Positions 1-8,896 of a stretch of 64,000 bases of DNA are shown piece after piece. How positions within the stretch are numbered: position 1 is the first letter of the stretch; each line of letters starts with the position of its first letter. The notes under the pieces were generated by a model, which had not been told where the DNA came from, did no database searches, and saw only the letters and a program-made list of their open reading frames with translations. The position numbers and the translations under genes are program-made. Location of the stretch: contig NZ_LGRV01000003.1 of assembly GCF_001278945.1 (NCBI RefSeq), positions 2,356,001 to 2,420,000 of the forward strand, read 5' to 3'. The stretch is from Lysinibacillus contaminans (GTDB lineage: Bacteria; Bacillota; Bacilli; Bacillales_A; Planococcaceae).

Positions 1-560
1 CCCGCTTCTTTTGCTGCCACAGAAGCCTTTTCTACGCCGTCCTTTGTTCCAGAAATAACAATTTGACCAGGGCAGTTTATGTTGGCAACCTGCACTTCAT
101 CACCTGCTGCAGTTACTTGATCTGTTACGTTTCGCAATGCATCTATTTCCATCCCTAGAATCGCTGCCATTGCTCCTTGTCCTGCCGGTACTGCTTCGTT
201 CATATATAAACCACGTTTGTGAACAATCGCCACTGCGTCTTCAAATGACAACACCCCTGCTATCACTAATGCTCCGTATTCTCCAAGTGAATGACCTGCT
301 GCATAATCTGGTACAATGCCCTCAGCACGCAATTTTTCAGCCACCATCACACCTGTCGTTAACAGTGCAGGCTGCGCATGATACGTTAGCGTTAAGTCTT
401 CCGCTGGCCCTTCTAACATGAGTTTCGATAGCTTAAAGCCTAACGCCTTATCCGCACTTTCGTAAAATGCATTACTCTCAGCTGTATTTTTCACAAATTC
501 TTGCCCCATCCCAACTACTTGAGAACCTTGCCCAGGAAAAATAAATGCAATTTTCGTCAT
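1..560 (-). CDS. fabD: Malonyl-CoA:ACP transacylase FabD (3' part missing)
   Basis: This gene moves malonyl groups from CoA to acyl carrier protein for fatty acid elongation in the cytoplasm. The reading frame starts at ATG 560 and is open to the window edge, giving about 186 N-terminal residues of a family that is usually near 310. It begins MTKIAFIFPGQGSQ, the typical family start, and carries the nucleophile motif GHSLGEY (Ser near residue 91) and the substrate region QPALLTT. It lies 37 bases downstream of plsX, so plsX, fabD and upstream fapR form one lipid-synthesis operon under FapR control. The truncation is only the window end; nothing suggests a broken gene. Confidence 0.93.
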   Translation of the reverse strand, partial: MTKIAFIFPGQGSQVVGMGQEFVKNTAESNAFYESADKALGFKLSKLMLEGPAEDLTLTYHAQPALLTTGVMVAEKLRAEGIVPDYAAGHSLGEYGALVIAGVLSFEDAVAIVHKRGLYMNEAVPAGQGAMAAILGMEIDALRNVTDQVTAAGDEVQVANINCPGQIVISGTKDGVEKASVAAKEA

Positions 561-597
561 TTCTCTAAAATCCCCTTTGTGTAAAAAAATCACTTTA

Positions 598-1590
598 TTA
601 GTCGTTTTCTAAGTGACGTACTGTTTCAGTAATCGTCGATACAACTGCATGTTCCACCATTGTGTTCGCTTGGCGAATCGCACTGAATATTGCCTTTGCA
701 TTCGACGAACCATGCGCTTTAATAACGGGTGCTTGTAAGCCAAATAAACCGGCACCACCGTATTCGGTATAGTCCATTTTATCTTTTAAACTCCGCAAAT
801 CATTTTTCATAAGCACTGCTGAAATTTTCGTTTTTGTTGAAGACATGAATGCCTCTTTTAGCATTTTGAAAATAGCGTCCGCTGTTCCTTCAATGGATTT
901 AAGCACCATATTCCCTGTAAAACCGTCCGTTACAACAACGTCAGCTACCCCATTCAGTAAATCTCGTGCCTCTACATTGCCGACAAAGTTTAGGTCCGCC
1001 TCTTTCAATAAGTCAAAAGCTGCTTTTGTTAAGTCATTGCCTTTTTTATCTTCTGTCCCAATGTTCAATAAGCCAATGCGCGGTTTTTGCAGGCCGCCTA
1101 CCTTTTTCGCATAAATGTCACCCATAATCGCATATTGCAATAAATGCTCTGGACGTGCATCCGCATTCGCCCCTAAATCTAACATTAGAAACCCATTACT
1201 ATCTAACGTTGGTAACGTTGTTGCTAGTGCAGGGCGTGCAATACCTTCAATACGTCCCACTTTAAATAACCCACCTGCCATTAACGCGCCGGTATTACCC
1301 GCAGAAAGACATGCATCTGCTTTCCCTTCAGTAACTGCTTCTAACATGCGTGCCATTGAAGAGTCTTTTTTTCGACGGACCGCTCGTACAGGGTCATCTG
1401 TTCCTTCAATTATTTCTTCACAATGAACGACTGTTAATCGATCATGTGTTTTTAAAAAAGGTTCAAGCTTTTCTTGTTGTCCATATAGCTGAATCTCTAA
1501 GTTTGGAATTTGGTCTAGTGCCAAATATGCACCTTCAATAACTGATTTTGGTGCGTTGTCGCCACCCATTCCATCGAGTGCTAGTTTCAT
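598..1590 (-). CDS. plsX: Phosphate acyltransferase PlsX
   Basis: PlsX makes acyl-phosphate from acyl-ACP, the donor that PlsY uses to acylate glycerol-3-phosphate, and so starts phospholipid synthesis at the membrane surface. The 330-residue product has the family N-terminus [14 protein letters not shown] and the conserved [12 protein letters not shown] segment near residue 100, with normal length. Its ATG overlaps the fapR stop by four bases (ATGA), which implies translational coupling. It is followed by fabD. The order fapR-plsX-fabD is the classic Bacillus lipid operon. Confidence 0.96.
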   Translation of the reverse strand: MKLALDGMGGDNAPKSVIEGAYLALDQIPNLEIQLYGQQEKLEPFLKTHDRLTVVHCEEIIEGTDDPVRAVRRKKDSSMARMLEAVTEGKADACLSAGNTGALMAGGLFKVGRIEGIARPALATTLPTLDSNGFLMLDLGANADARPEHLLQYAIMGDIYAKKVGGLQKPRIGLLNIGTEDKKGNDLTKAAFDLLKEADLNFVGNVEARDLLNGVADVVVTDGFTGNMVLKSIEGTADAIFKMLKEAFMSSTKTKISAVLMKNDLRSLKDKMDYTEYGGAGLFGLQAPVIKAHGSSNAKAIFSAIRQANTMVEHAVVSTITETVRHLEND

Positions 1591-2171
1591 TGTTGTTCAC
1601 CTTCACCTTTCGTACGGTACATACTAAATTCACCGACAAAGACTGTCTCACCGTTTACTGTAGAGAGCACCTCTACTTTTGTACGATGTTTTTCATCGTC
1701 ACGTCCAATTACTGTCGCCTTCGTAATGACACGATCTCCTGCCCTTACAGGTTTAACAAACGTAATATTTGAATGAACCGTTAAGGCTAGTTCATCGTCA
1801 ATCACCGCTACAGCTAATGAATTCGCCTGGGCAAATAAATGGTGCCCCCGTGCGATGCCGTTTCGCTGAAAAACATGTTCTTCCTTTACGTCAAAAATAG
1901 ATAATGCACGTTTATCTAATTCAATATCAATAATATCACCGATAACTTCATCAATCGGTAAGGATTTTACTTCATTTTCATATGTTTTCGAAGCTACGTC
2001 TTTAATGCGTTCACGCAATTCCGGAATGGATAATTCCATGCGATCTAAGCGAATCGTTTGGACACTTACCTGAAACTCAGTTGCTAGCTGCTCATCTGTG
2101 ACGAATGGATTTTCAGCAATCGTTTCAGTTAATTGTCGCTGTCGCTCTTTCTTCGTCCGTCTCAACGTCAT
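1587..2171 (-). CDS. fapR: Transcriptional repressor of fatty acid and phospholipid synthesis FapR
   Basis: FapR represses the fatty acid and phospholipid genes and is released from DNA by malonyl-CoA. The 194-residue protein has an N-terminal DeoR-type helix-turn-helix (about residues 20-60, with [13 protein letters not shown] and VQTIRLDR) and a C-terminal hot-dog fold that binds malonyl-CoA (about 75-190, with [12 protein letters not shown]). The start is set by AAAGGGTGG just upstream of ATG 2171. A near-perfect FapR palindrome lies 21 bases upstream of the start codon, so the gene should repress itself together with plsX and fabD. Confidence 0.95.
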   Translation of the reverse strand: MTLRRTKKERQRQLTETIAENPFVTDEQLATEFQVSVQTIRLDRMELSIPELRERIKDVASKTYENEVKSLPIDEVIGDIIDIELDKRALSIFDVKEEHVFQRNGIARGHHLFAQANSLAVAVIDDELALTVHSNITFVKPVRAGDRVITKATVIGRDDEKHRTKVEVLSTVNGETVFVGEFSMYRTKGEGEQQ

Positions 2172-2192
2172 TCGCCACCCTTTTAGTTGTTA

Positions 2193-2209
2193 TTAGCACT
2201 TGGTACTAA
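2193..2209. promoter_or_regulatory. FapR operator
   Basis: The 17-base sequence TTAGCACTTGGTACTAA is a palindrome with one mismatched pair and resembles the known FapR site built on TTAGTAC...GTACTAA. It lies just downstream of the -10 box of the fapR promoter, covering the expected transcription start. Occupancy would block the fapR-plsX-fabD operon. Confidence 0.85.
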
Positions 2210-2213
2210 CATC

Positions 2214-2242
2214 AGTATATAGATACTAAAAAAAGAATGCAA
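2214..2242 (-). promoter_or_regulatory. Sigma-A promoter of fapR-plsX-fabD
   Basis: On the minus strand a -35 box TTGCAT (2237-2242) and a -10 box TATACT (2214-2219) are separated by 17 bases. The -35 box lies inside the stem of the recG terminator, so promoter and upstream terminator share sequence. Confidence 0.75.
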
Positions 2243-2272
2243 GACCTGTTTTAAAAAACGAGTCTTGCATTC
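2228..2272 (-). terminator. Rho-independent terminator after recG
   Basis: Read on the minus strand, the arm GAATGCAAGAC (11 perfect pairs, 2235-2245 with 2262-2272) closes a loop of 16 bases and is followed by a run of T residues (2228-2234). It ends the sdaAB-sdaAA-recG transcript about 40 bases after the recG stop. Confidence 0.9.
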
Positions 2273-2311
2273 CTATCATTTACAGCTTGGCGACATCTGA
2301 CTAGAATCAAA

Positions 2312-4348
2312 TTAATCAAAACGATCACCTTGTAAAACACCCGAAGCTTCAAGCATTTCTCGTAAACCTTTATATTCTTCATCATGCCAAAAAGCTTCTG
2401 TTTCAATCATTGCGGTCGCATCTTTTCTCGCAGTATCAAGCGTTCTATAATCATGTACTAAATCCGCCACTTTAAAGTCAGGCAGACCACTTTGCTTACG
2501 ACCAAAGAAATCACCTGGACCACGTAATTCAAGATCTTTTTCTGCCAGTCGGAAACCATCATTCGTTTCTGTCATCGACTGCATTCGCTCTTTTCCCTCG
2601 TCCGATTTAGGATCTGCAATTAACACGCAGTAAGACTGATATTCACCCCGCCCAACACGTCCACGTAATTGATGAAGTTGCGCTAAGCCAAAACGTTCTG
2701 CATCGTAAACGACCATAAACGTCGCATTTGGAACATTCACCCCGACTTCAACTACTGTCGTTGATACAAGCACCTGAATTTCACCGTCACTAAAAGCACG
2801 CATCACGGCATCCTTTTCATTCGCCGGTAGTCGCCCGTGCATTAACCCTACATTATAGCGATTATTAAAATGAAGCGCTAACTGTTCATAGATTTCTACC
2901 GCATTTTGCACATCAAGCTTATCCGATTCCTCAATAAGCGGACAAATCGCATATGCTTGTCGCCCTGCAGCTAACTCTAATTCAAGTTTAGATAGCACTG
3001 AGCCTAATTGTTCTTTTTTCATCCAATGAGTCTCTATTTCTTTTCGCCCAGCCGGCATCTCATCAATCATAGAAACATCCATTTCACCGAACGCTGTAAT
3101 TGCAAGTGTTCGCGGGATTGGTGTTGCTGTCATAAAAAGAACGTCAGGATTTTCACCTTTATCACGTAAAATACGGCGCTGTTCTACTCCAAAGCGATGC
3201 TGTTCATCCGTAATAACAAAACCAAGTCGCTTAAAGACAACATCCGGCTGAATAAGCGCATGTGTACCGATTAGTATATCTATGTCGCCGTTACCCAACG
3301 CTTCTAGCAATAAACGGCGTTCTTTCGTTTTTGTTGATCCCGACAATAAGGCAACGCGTACACCAAAAGGTTCAAACCACTCTATTAAATTTTCTGCGTG
3401 TTGCTCCGCCAATATTTCTGTCGGTGCCATTAACGCACCCTGGAAACCACCTGTCACAGCTGCATACAAGCAAATCGCCGCAACAACTGTTTTCCCTGAA
3501 CCTACATCCCCTTGCAATAAGCGGTTCATACGGTGCGGTTCTTTTAAATCTTTACAAATCTCGTTGACGACACGTTTTTGCGCACCTGTTAATTCATACG
3601 GTAACGATTCAATGAACTCACGGACCTTCGCCAAGTCAAACTGCACAACATTCCCTTGCTCACTCTCTTTTCGTATTTTTCGCAATGCTTGAATACGTAA
3701 TTGAAAGTTTAATAATTCCTCATAAGCAAAACGTCTTCTCGCTTGTTTGGCATGCCCGGCATCTTTGGGAAAGTGAATTCCTTCTAGTCCTTCTAACACC
3801 GATACCAGCTTATAGTCTGTTTGTAAATGCATTGGAATGGCGTCCTGCAAATTCGCGCCAAATTCATCAAGTGCCTGCCTCATATATTTGCGGAAACGTT
3901 TTTGTGGAATTGTACCCTTCAAGCTGTAGACCGGCTCAAAATCTACTTGATCGGTTTTCGGACCAAAATTCACACTCGTCCCATTAATAACCTGTCTCCC
4001 ACGATCCCATTTGCCGGTCACTGTAATGGTCGATCCCGGTACTAATTTTTGTTTTAAATAGTTCTGATTGAAAAAAACGACTTTCACTAAATGTCTTCCT
4101 GCTAAAACCGTTACTTGTAGGCGTGATTTATTGCGTCCTAAAAATAGGACAGTTGGCTCACGTTCTACTTTACATTCAACCGTTACACGTTCATTATGCG
4201 GCGTTTGCGTTAAATCTTTTAATCGAAAATCCTCATGCCGATGCGGAAATGTCCATAATAAATCTGAAATTGATTTGATGCCCAATGCTTCCAGGTGTCC
4301 TGCTGTTTCTTTCCCAATCCCCTTCAATTCGGAGACTGGACTACTCAA
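2312..4348 (-). CDS. recG: ATP-dependent DNA helicase RecG
   Basis: RecG remodels stalled replication forks and branch-migrates Holliday junctions. The protein (about 678 residues; B. subtilis RecG is about 680) has an N-terminal wedge/OB domain, then a helicase core with Walker A GDVGSGKT, the box-II motif DEQH in TDEQHRFG, and motif VI QLRGRVGRG. The open frame extends to 4378, but those extra codons overlap sdaAA. A TTG at 4348 preceded by AAGGTG six bases away gives the family-typical SELKGIG start; GTG 4357 with GGAGGAG 12 bases upstream is an alternative. It is the last gene of the sdaAB-sdaAA-recG group. Confidence 0.94.
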   Translation of the reverse strand: MSSPVSELKGIGKETAGHLEALGIKSISDLLWTFPHRHEDFRLKDLTQTPHNERVTVECKVEREPTVLFLGRNKSRLQVTVLAGRHLVKVVFFNQNYLKQKLVPGSTITVTGKWDRGRQVINGTSVNFGPKTDQVDFEPVYSLKGTIPQKRFRKYMRQALDEFGANLQDAIPMHLQTDYKLVSVLEGLEGIHFPKDAGHAKQARRRFAYEELLNFQLRIQALRKIRKESEQGNVVQFDLAKVREFIESLPYELTGAQKRVVNEICKDLKEPHRMNRLLQGDVGSGKTVVAAICLYAAVTGGFQGALMAPTEILAEQHAENLIEWFEPFGVRVALLSGSTKTKERRLLLEALGNGDIDILIGTHALIQPDVVFKRLGFVITDEQHRFGVEQRRILRDKGENPDVLFMTATPIPRTLAITAFGEMDVSMIDEMPAGRKEIETHWMKKEQLGSVLSKLELELAAGRQAYAICPLIEESDKLDVQNAVEIYEQLALHFNNRYNVGLMHGRLPANEKDAVMRAFSDGEIQVLVSTTVVEVGVNVPNATFMVVYDAERFGLAQLHQLRGRVGRGEYQSYCVLIADPKSDEGKERMQSMTETNDGFRLAEKDLELRGPGDFFGRKQSGLPDFKVADLVHDYRTLDTARKDATAMIETEAFWHDEEYKGLREMLEASGVLQGDRFD

Positions 4349-4349
4349 T

Positions 4350-5246
4350 TCAGTCACCTTGCACGACAGCTCCTCCAAAGATCTTTTCTGCTAGCGCCTT
4401 TCCTGTAGGTGTCGTAGCTAAGCCTCCACGCGCCGTTTCTTTTAGATTCGGACTCATCGACAAGCCAATACGATACATCGCACCAATCACTTCATCACAA
4501 GGGATACGACTTGTAACACCCGCTAGTGCCATATCGGCAGCTACAAGGGAATTTGCCGCGCCCATTGCATTACGCTTAACACAAGGGACTTCTACTAAAC
4601 CAGCTACAGGATCACAAACGAGGCCGAGCATATTTTTTAACGTTATTGCAAATGCCTCTGAACACTGCTGAGGTGTACCGCCAGCCATTTCTACAATGGC
4701 TGCTGCTGCCATCCCTGCTGCAGATCCAACTTCCGCCTGACAACCACCCTCTGCACCCGAAATCGAAGCATTATTTGCTACAACAAAACCAAAAGCGCCT
4801 GACGTAAATAAATAACGGATCATTTGCTCACGTGTTGGATTTAATTTATTTTTCACTGCAAATAGAGTACCTGGCACCACACCTGCCGAGCCAGCGGTAG
4901 GTGTAGCACAAATTGTTCCCATGGCTGCATTTACCTCATTCGTAGCTACCGCTTTACTGACAGCATCTAATAATAAATCACCTGACAGCGATTTCCCTTG
5001 CGCAATATAATTTTGAATCAATACTGCATCGCCACCCGTTAAGCCAGTAACCGACTGTACACCTTTTAAACCGCGCTCAACTGCCGCCTCCATAATCGTT
5101 AAATTATGGTCCATCTGAGCCATTATTTCTTCCCGAGAGCGACCACTCATTAACATTTCTTGTTCAATCATTAACTCTGAAATTTGCTTTCCTTCTTGTT
5201 CTGCACGCGCGACGAGCTCACGCACATTGTGAAATAACACATCCAT
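4350..5246 (-). CDS. sdaAA: L-serine dehydratase, iron-sulfur-dependent, alpha subunit
   Basis: This is the catalytic subunit that deaminates L-serine to pyruvate and ammonia using a [4Fe-4S] cluster. The 298-residue length matches the family. Three cysteines in conserved contexts (GGCQAEVG, GLVCDPVAG, VPCVKRNAMG) are the expected cluster ligands. The gene follows the beta subunit by 14 bases and overlaps or abuts recG at its 3' end. In B. subtilis the same pair precedes recG. Confidence 0.94.
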   Translation of the reverse strand: MDVLFHNVRELVARAEQEGKQISELMIEQEMLMSGRSREEIMAQMDHNLTIMEAAVERGLKGVQSVTGLTGGDAVLIQNYIAQGKSLSGDLLLDAVSKAVATNEVNAAMGTICATPTAGSAGVVPGTLFAVKNKLNPTREQMIRYLFTSGAFGFVVANNASISGAEGGCQAEVGSAAGMAAAAIVEMAGGTPQQCSEAFAITLKNMLGLVCDPVAGLVEVPCVKRNAMGAANSLVAADMALAGVTSRIPCDEVIGAMYRIGLSMSPNLKETARGGLATTPTGKALAEKIFGGAVVQGD

Positions 5247-5260
5247 ATTGCCACGCCTCC

Positions 5261-5923
5261 CTAATTATTAATTTTCGACACTTTTGTAATATATGGAATT
5301 AACGAAATTTGCTGCAGTATTTTATCTTCAATATTTTGATCTACTTCAATAACCATTAACGCCGTTAAACCACGTTCGATACGAGACACTTCCATATGGC
5401 CGATATTGACCTCATGCATCGCTAAACAGTTCGCTACATTCGCAATACAACCTGCACGGTCATCATGCACAACAAGAATAGCTGGCATGCCACCCGTTAA
5501 ACGTAACTTGAAGCCATTGACCTCACTTACTTCAATTTTACCGCCACCAATGGAAATTCCAACAACGGACATTTCACCCTCATCATCACCAATTACAAGA
5601 CGCGCTGTGTTTGGGTGCTCCGTATTAGCAGTCTCTGGAATGAATTCATAGTCTAACCCCGCTTTTTTTGCATCTGCAAAGGCTGTTTTAATACGCTCAT
5701 CAAATGTATCATAATTTAATAATCCTCCAACGAGCGCCACATCCGTACCATGACCTTTATACGTTTCTGCAAAGGATCCATACAAGTGAATTTTCGCCCA
5801 TTTTGGTTGTCGTCCAAATAAATCTCGCGCTACACGCCCAATCCGTGCAGCACCTGCCGTATGAGAGGAAGAAGGTCCAATCATTACGGGTCCGATAATA
5901 TCAAATACCGATGTGAATTTCAT
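5261..5923 (-). CDS. sdaAB: L-serine dehydratase, iron-sulfur-dependent, beta subunit
   Basis: This is the partner subunit of SdaAA. The 220-residue protein carries the family motif IGPSSSHTAGAARIG near residue 14 in the serine dehydratase beta domain, and a C-terminal ACT domain (about 145-220, starting around PAILVVHDDRAGCIANVA) that normally senses an amino acid. ATG 5923 is preceded by GGGGATATAGT. It is first in the operon, with a candidate CodY-overlapped promoter about 70-110 bases upstream, which fits nutritional control of serine breakdown. Confidence 0.94.
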   Translation of the reverse strand: MKFTSVFDIIGPVMIGPSSSHTAGAARIGRVARDLFGRQPKWAKIHLYGSFAETYKGHGTDVALVGGLLNYDTFDERIKTAFADAKKAGLDYEFIPETANTEHPNTARLVIGDDEGEMSVVGISIGGGKIEVSEVNGFKLRLTGGMPAILVVHDDRAGCIANVANCLAMHEVNIGHMEVSRIERGLTALMVIEVDQNIEDKILQQISLIPYITKVSKINN

Positions 5924-5988
5924 ACTATATCCCCTCTATTCTATTTGAATAATAATATTGAGCTTTAGTTATATCATGCTTGATAAAC

Positions 5989-6030
5989 GATATAAAAGTA
6001 AAGCACTACCTCATCAATTTTCAGAACATT
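5989..6030 (-). promoter_or_regulatory. Candidate sdaAB promoter with overlapping CodY box
   Basis: The sequence AATTTTCAGAACATT at 6016-6030 differs at one position from the CodY consensus AATTTTCWGAAAATT. On the minus strand it overlaps a possible -35 box TTGATG (6012-6017), which is 17 bases from a weak -10 box TATATC (5989-5994). CodY binding here would block the promoter when branched-chain amino acids and GTP are high. The rest of the 351-base gap between sdaAB and fakA holds only the fakA hairpin below. Confidence 0.5.
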
Positions 6031-6218
6031 TACACCACTATAATTTCCTGCTTTTTAATACGTTTCAAATATTGTCCGCCCTCAATATACAGTCATTTCA
6101 GAAAGCTATTAAACATAGTCTGCTTTTCAAATCGTCTTCTGCATAAATACACTTTTATATCATTCACTAGCACTTCCACTTATATTTCCATTGATAGCAT
6201 TCCTTCAGTAACAAGCAA

Positions 6219-6245
6219 AAGCAGTACACAATTTGTGCACTGCTT
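6219..6245 (-). terminator. Hairpin after fakA, probable terminator
   Basis: AAGCAGTACACAA (6219-6231) pairs with TTGTGCACTGCTT (6233-6245) with one mismatch, and TTTT follows on the minus strand. It lies 30 bases after the fakA stop codon and probably ends the asp23-fakA transcript. Confidence 0.6.
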
Positions 6246-6274
6246 CAATCTTATTATTCACAATGTAGCAAAGA

Positions 6275-7924
6275 CTATTCTACTGAAATAATATATGGAT
6301 ATAATCCTTGTTTACCGTTAAAAACTTCAACTTCTACGTCTGGATAACGCTCCTCGATAAATGTTGCTAGTTCAGTTGCATTTTCTTCTGTCGTATTTTC
6401 ACCATAAATGATCGTCACGATTTCAGAATCTTCATCAACTAGGTCAACGATTACTTTTTCAGCTGCATCTTTTAATGTTGGAGTTGAAAGAACAATTTTC
6501 CCTTCAGAAAGTGCCATGAAGTCATCTTTATGAATTTCAACGCCATCAATCGATGTATCACGAACTGCAAATGTTACTTGACCAGTTTTCACGTGTGCAA
6601 AAGCTTCTGTCATATTCGCTTGGTTTGTTTCAACCGCTTCTTCTGGATTGAAGGACAGAATCGCAGCCATCCCTTGAGGAATCGTTTTTGTCGGTACAAC
6701 TGCCGCTTCAATATCTAAAAGCTCAACAGCTTGTTCCGCCGCCATCACAATATTTTTGTTATTCGGTAAAATTAATACCTTTTCAGCACCAATTGCTTTT
6801 ACTGCTTTAACGATATCTTCTGTAGAAGGGTTCATCGTTTGTCCACCTTCAATTACGTAAGAAGCACCGATTGAGCGTAGTAAGTCAGCTACACCCTCAC
6901 CCATTGCAATTGTAACTACCGCATATGGATGTTTTTCCGCTTTTTTCACTGGAGTAGATGCTTTACGGTCTTCACCGACAATCGCTGAATGTTGTTCGCG
7001 CATATTGTCAACTTTAATTTTAATTAGGCTACCATATTTTTGACCCATTGCTAATACTGAACCTGGTTGTTCTGAGTGAATATGCACTTTGGCAACTTCC
7101 TCATCTGAAATAACAAGTAAAGAATCACCCAGAGGATTTAATTCATTGCGGAATTTCTCTTCGTCGAATGGTTCTTTGTCATCTTCAATACGTACCATGA
7201 TTTCAGTACAGTAACCGAATTCTATATCCGCTGTACTCATGAAGTCTTGTGCACGGTGATGTTCCGCATTGATTAGATCATCTAAAGTTGCATCATTTTT
7301 CTCAGGTAGTGGTTCGCCTTTCAGTGAAGCAAGGAAACCTTCGTAAACAAATAGCAAACCTTGACCACCACTATCGACTACACCAACTTCTTTTAATACA
7401 GGAAGTAATTCTGGCGTACGATCAAGTGAGGCCTTTGCTTCCTTAGTAAATGCTTCCATAACAGCAATGATGTTATTTTCCGTTTCAGCTACTTCAACGC
7501 CTTTTTTCGCCGCTTCTCGAGCTACAGTTAAAATTGTTCCTTCTACAGGCTTCATAACCGCTTTATATGCCGTATCTACACCTGCTTGGAAAGCACCCGC
7601 AAAGCGCTTTGCATCAATTGTTGCTTCTTTTTCAATAAATTTACCGAAGCCGCGGAATAATTGCGATAAAATAACGCCTGAGTTTCCACGTGCCCCCATA
7701 AGTAAGCCCTTTGATAAAGCTTGAGCCGTTTTTCCGATATGTTCTGATGCTTGAAGTTCTGTTTCCTTCGCACCTGAAGTCATCGATAAGTTCATATTTG
7801 TACCTGTATCTCCATCTGGTACTGGAAATACATTTAATGAATCTACATAATTTGCATTTTGGTACAAATGGTGCGCACCCATTTGCACCATCTCAGCAAA
7901 TTTTAATCCGTCTAATGACTGCAT
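6275..7924 (-). CDS. fakA: Fatty acid kinase ATP-binding subunit FakA (YloV, DhaL family)
   Basis: FakA phosphorylates fatty acids presented by FakB (DegV-type) proteins, feeding exogenous fatty acids into the acyl-phosphate pool used by PlsY. The 549-residue protein has an N-terminal DhaL/Dak2 kinase domain (about residues 1-200) with the nucleotide/Mg motif FPVPDGDTGTNM and GARGNSGVILSQ, a linker, and a C-terminal FakB-interacting domain. It lies 18 bases downstream of asp23, as in B. subtilis yloU-yloV. No fakB is present in this window. Confidence 0.92.
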   Translation of the reverse strand: MQSLDGLKFAEMVQMGAHHLYQNANYVDSLNVFPVPDGDTGTNMNLSMTSGAKETELQASEHIGKTAQALSKGLLMGARGNSGVILSQLFRGFGKFIEKEATIDAKRFAGAFQAGVDTAYKAVMKPVEGTILTVAREAAKKGVEVAETENNIIAVMEAFTKEAKASLDRTPELLPVLKEVGVVDSGGQGLLFVYEGFLASLKGEPLPEKNDATLDDLINAEHHRAQDFMSTADIEFGYCTEIMVRIEDDKEPFDEEKFRNELNPLGDSLLVISDEEVAKVHIHSEQPGSVLAMGQKYGSLIKIKVDNMREQHSAIVGEDRKASTPVKKAEKHPYAVVTIAMGEGVADLLRSIGASYVIEGGQTMNPSTEDIVKAVKAIGAEKVLILPNNKNIVMAAEQAVELLDIEAAVVPTKTIPQGMAAILSFNPEEAVETNQANMTEAFAHVKTGQVTFAVRDTSIDGVEIHKDDFMALSEGKIVLSTPTLKDAAEKVIVDLVDEDSEIVTIIYGENTTEENATELATFIEERYPDVEVEVFNGKQGLYPYIISVE

Positions 7925-7942
7925 TCGATTTTGTTCCTCCTC

Positions 7943-8305
7943 TTACACATTCGCTACACGAACGCCCTGTACAAAAATATTGACAGATTTCACGCTCATA
8001 CCTAATGTTTTGTTCACTGTATATTTCACTTTAGATTGCACTTGATACGCAACTTCTGAAATTTTTGTACCGTAACTTACGATTATATACATATCAATAT
8101 GTAAATCTTCTGCTTGTTGTCGAATAACAACACCTTTAGCAAAGTTTTCTTTACGTAAAATATCAGTTAGACCGTCGCGAATTTGATGTTTAGATGCCAT
8201 GCCGACAATACCGTAACATTCTACAGCAGCGCCTCCAGCAATTTGTGCAAGTACATCCGTTGAAATATCAATTTGGCCGAATTCGTTATTTAATTCAATT
8301 GACAT
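7943..8305 (-). CDS. yloU: Asp23/Gls24 family envelope stress protein (YloU)
   Basis: This is a 120-residue member of the Asp23 (DUF322) family, small proteins linked to the membrane and to alkaline or envelope stress; B. subtilis YloU occupies the same place next to yloV. The family pattern is visible in ISTDVLAQIAGGAAVE near the start and VSYGTKISEVAYQVQSKV in the C-terminal half. It has no membrane segment. It is divergent from rpmB. A -10-like TATAAT lies at 8361-8366 on the minus strand without a good -35 box. Its exact molecular role is not established. Confidence 0.88.
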   Translation of the reverse strand: MSIELNNEFGQIDISTDVLAQIAGGAAVECYGIVGMASKHQIRDGLTDILRKENFAKGVVIRQQAEDLHIDMYIIVSYGTKISEVAYQVQSKVKYTVNKTLGMSVKSVNIFVQGVRVANV

Positions 8306-8490
8306 AGAAATGCCCCCTTGGCTCTTTTTGACTAATTTATATTGTACTACACTAACTGAGATTATAAAAGAAAACGTTCATCTTCGTCTAGTTTAGACAC
8401 AATGGTATAAGAAAGCGTATTCTATTTTTACGTTTCATACAGCATAAATGCCTGTAAAGGTTTTTTTCTTGAAAGGTTATGTTAAAACTA

Positions 8491-8519
8491 TTGCACTGAA
8501 CGCTGACCTATGTTAAATT
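8491..8519 (+). promoter_or_regulatory. Promoter of rpmB
   Basis: A -35 box TTGCAC (8491-8496) and an extended -10 TGTTAAATT (8511-8519) are separated by 17 bases. They lie 70 bases before rpmB, whose start has the strong ribosome-binding site AAGGAGGG. Confidence 0.6.
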
Positions 8520-8588
8520 ATTATGGTATGTGAAATACCGAACTGAAATAATAATCTTTCAGCATCAACAGTAAGGAGGGAATACAAC

Positions 8589-8777
8589 ATGCCAAAACAA
8601 TGTGTAATCACTGGTCGTAAAACTCGTACTGGTAACAACCGTTCCCACGCTATGAACTCTTCTAAACGTACTTGGGGCGCTAACCTTCAAAAAGTTCGTA
8701 TCTTAGTAGACGGTAAACCAAAACGTGTATGGGTTTCTGCTCGTGCATTAAAATCAGGTAAAGTTGAGCGCGTTTAA
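8589..8777 (+). CDS. rpmB: 50S ribosomal protein L28
   Basis: This is a 62-residue basic ribosomal protein starting [20 protein letters not shown], the canonical L28 sequence. It lacks the zinc-binding cysteine pairs of the C+ form. It stands alone on the plus strand, opposite to its neighbours as in B. subtilis, with its own promoter, a consensus AAGGAGGG site and a symmetric terminator directly after the stop. Confidence 0.97.
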   Translation: MPKQCVITGRKTRTGNNRSHAMNSSKRTWGANLQKVRILVDGKPKRVWVSARALKSGKVERV

Positions 8778-8787
8778 TCGTCGCTTA

Positions 8788-8829
8788 TAAAAAAATCGAT
8801 TTCGCTTCCAGCGCAAATCGATTTTTTTC
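8788..8829 (+). terminator. rpmB terminator, bidirectional
   Basis: The self-complementary arm AAATCGATTT (8793-8802 and 8815-8824), with an inner CGC/GCG pair, is flanked by A and T runs on both sides. It can stop transcription of rpmB on the plus strand and read-through from the IS30 element on the minus strand. Confidence 0.9.
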
Positions 8830-8896
8830 TTTCTACTAAATATTATCTGCATTTTTGCATATTTCCATTCACTCAACATTTCATAATGACGGTTTG

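Noticed and set aside
137..421. Plus-strand open frame of 94 codons
   Set aside because: It lies opposite fabD, is leucine-rich low-quality sequence, and has no ribosome-binding site; it is a shadow of the real gene.
5958..6291. Two overlapping plus-strand open frames in the sdaAB-fakA gap
   Set aside because: They overlap the CodY-like box and the fakA hairpin, have no ribosome-binding site, and look like AT-rich noncoding DNA.
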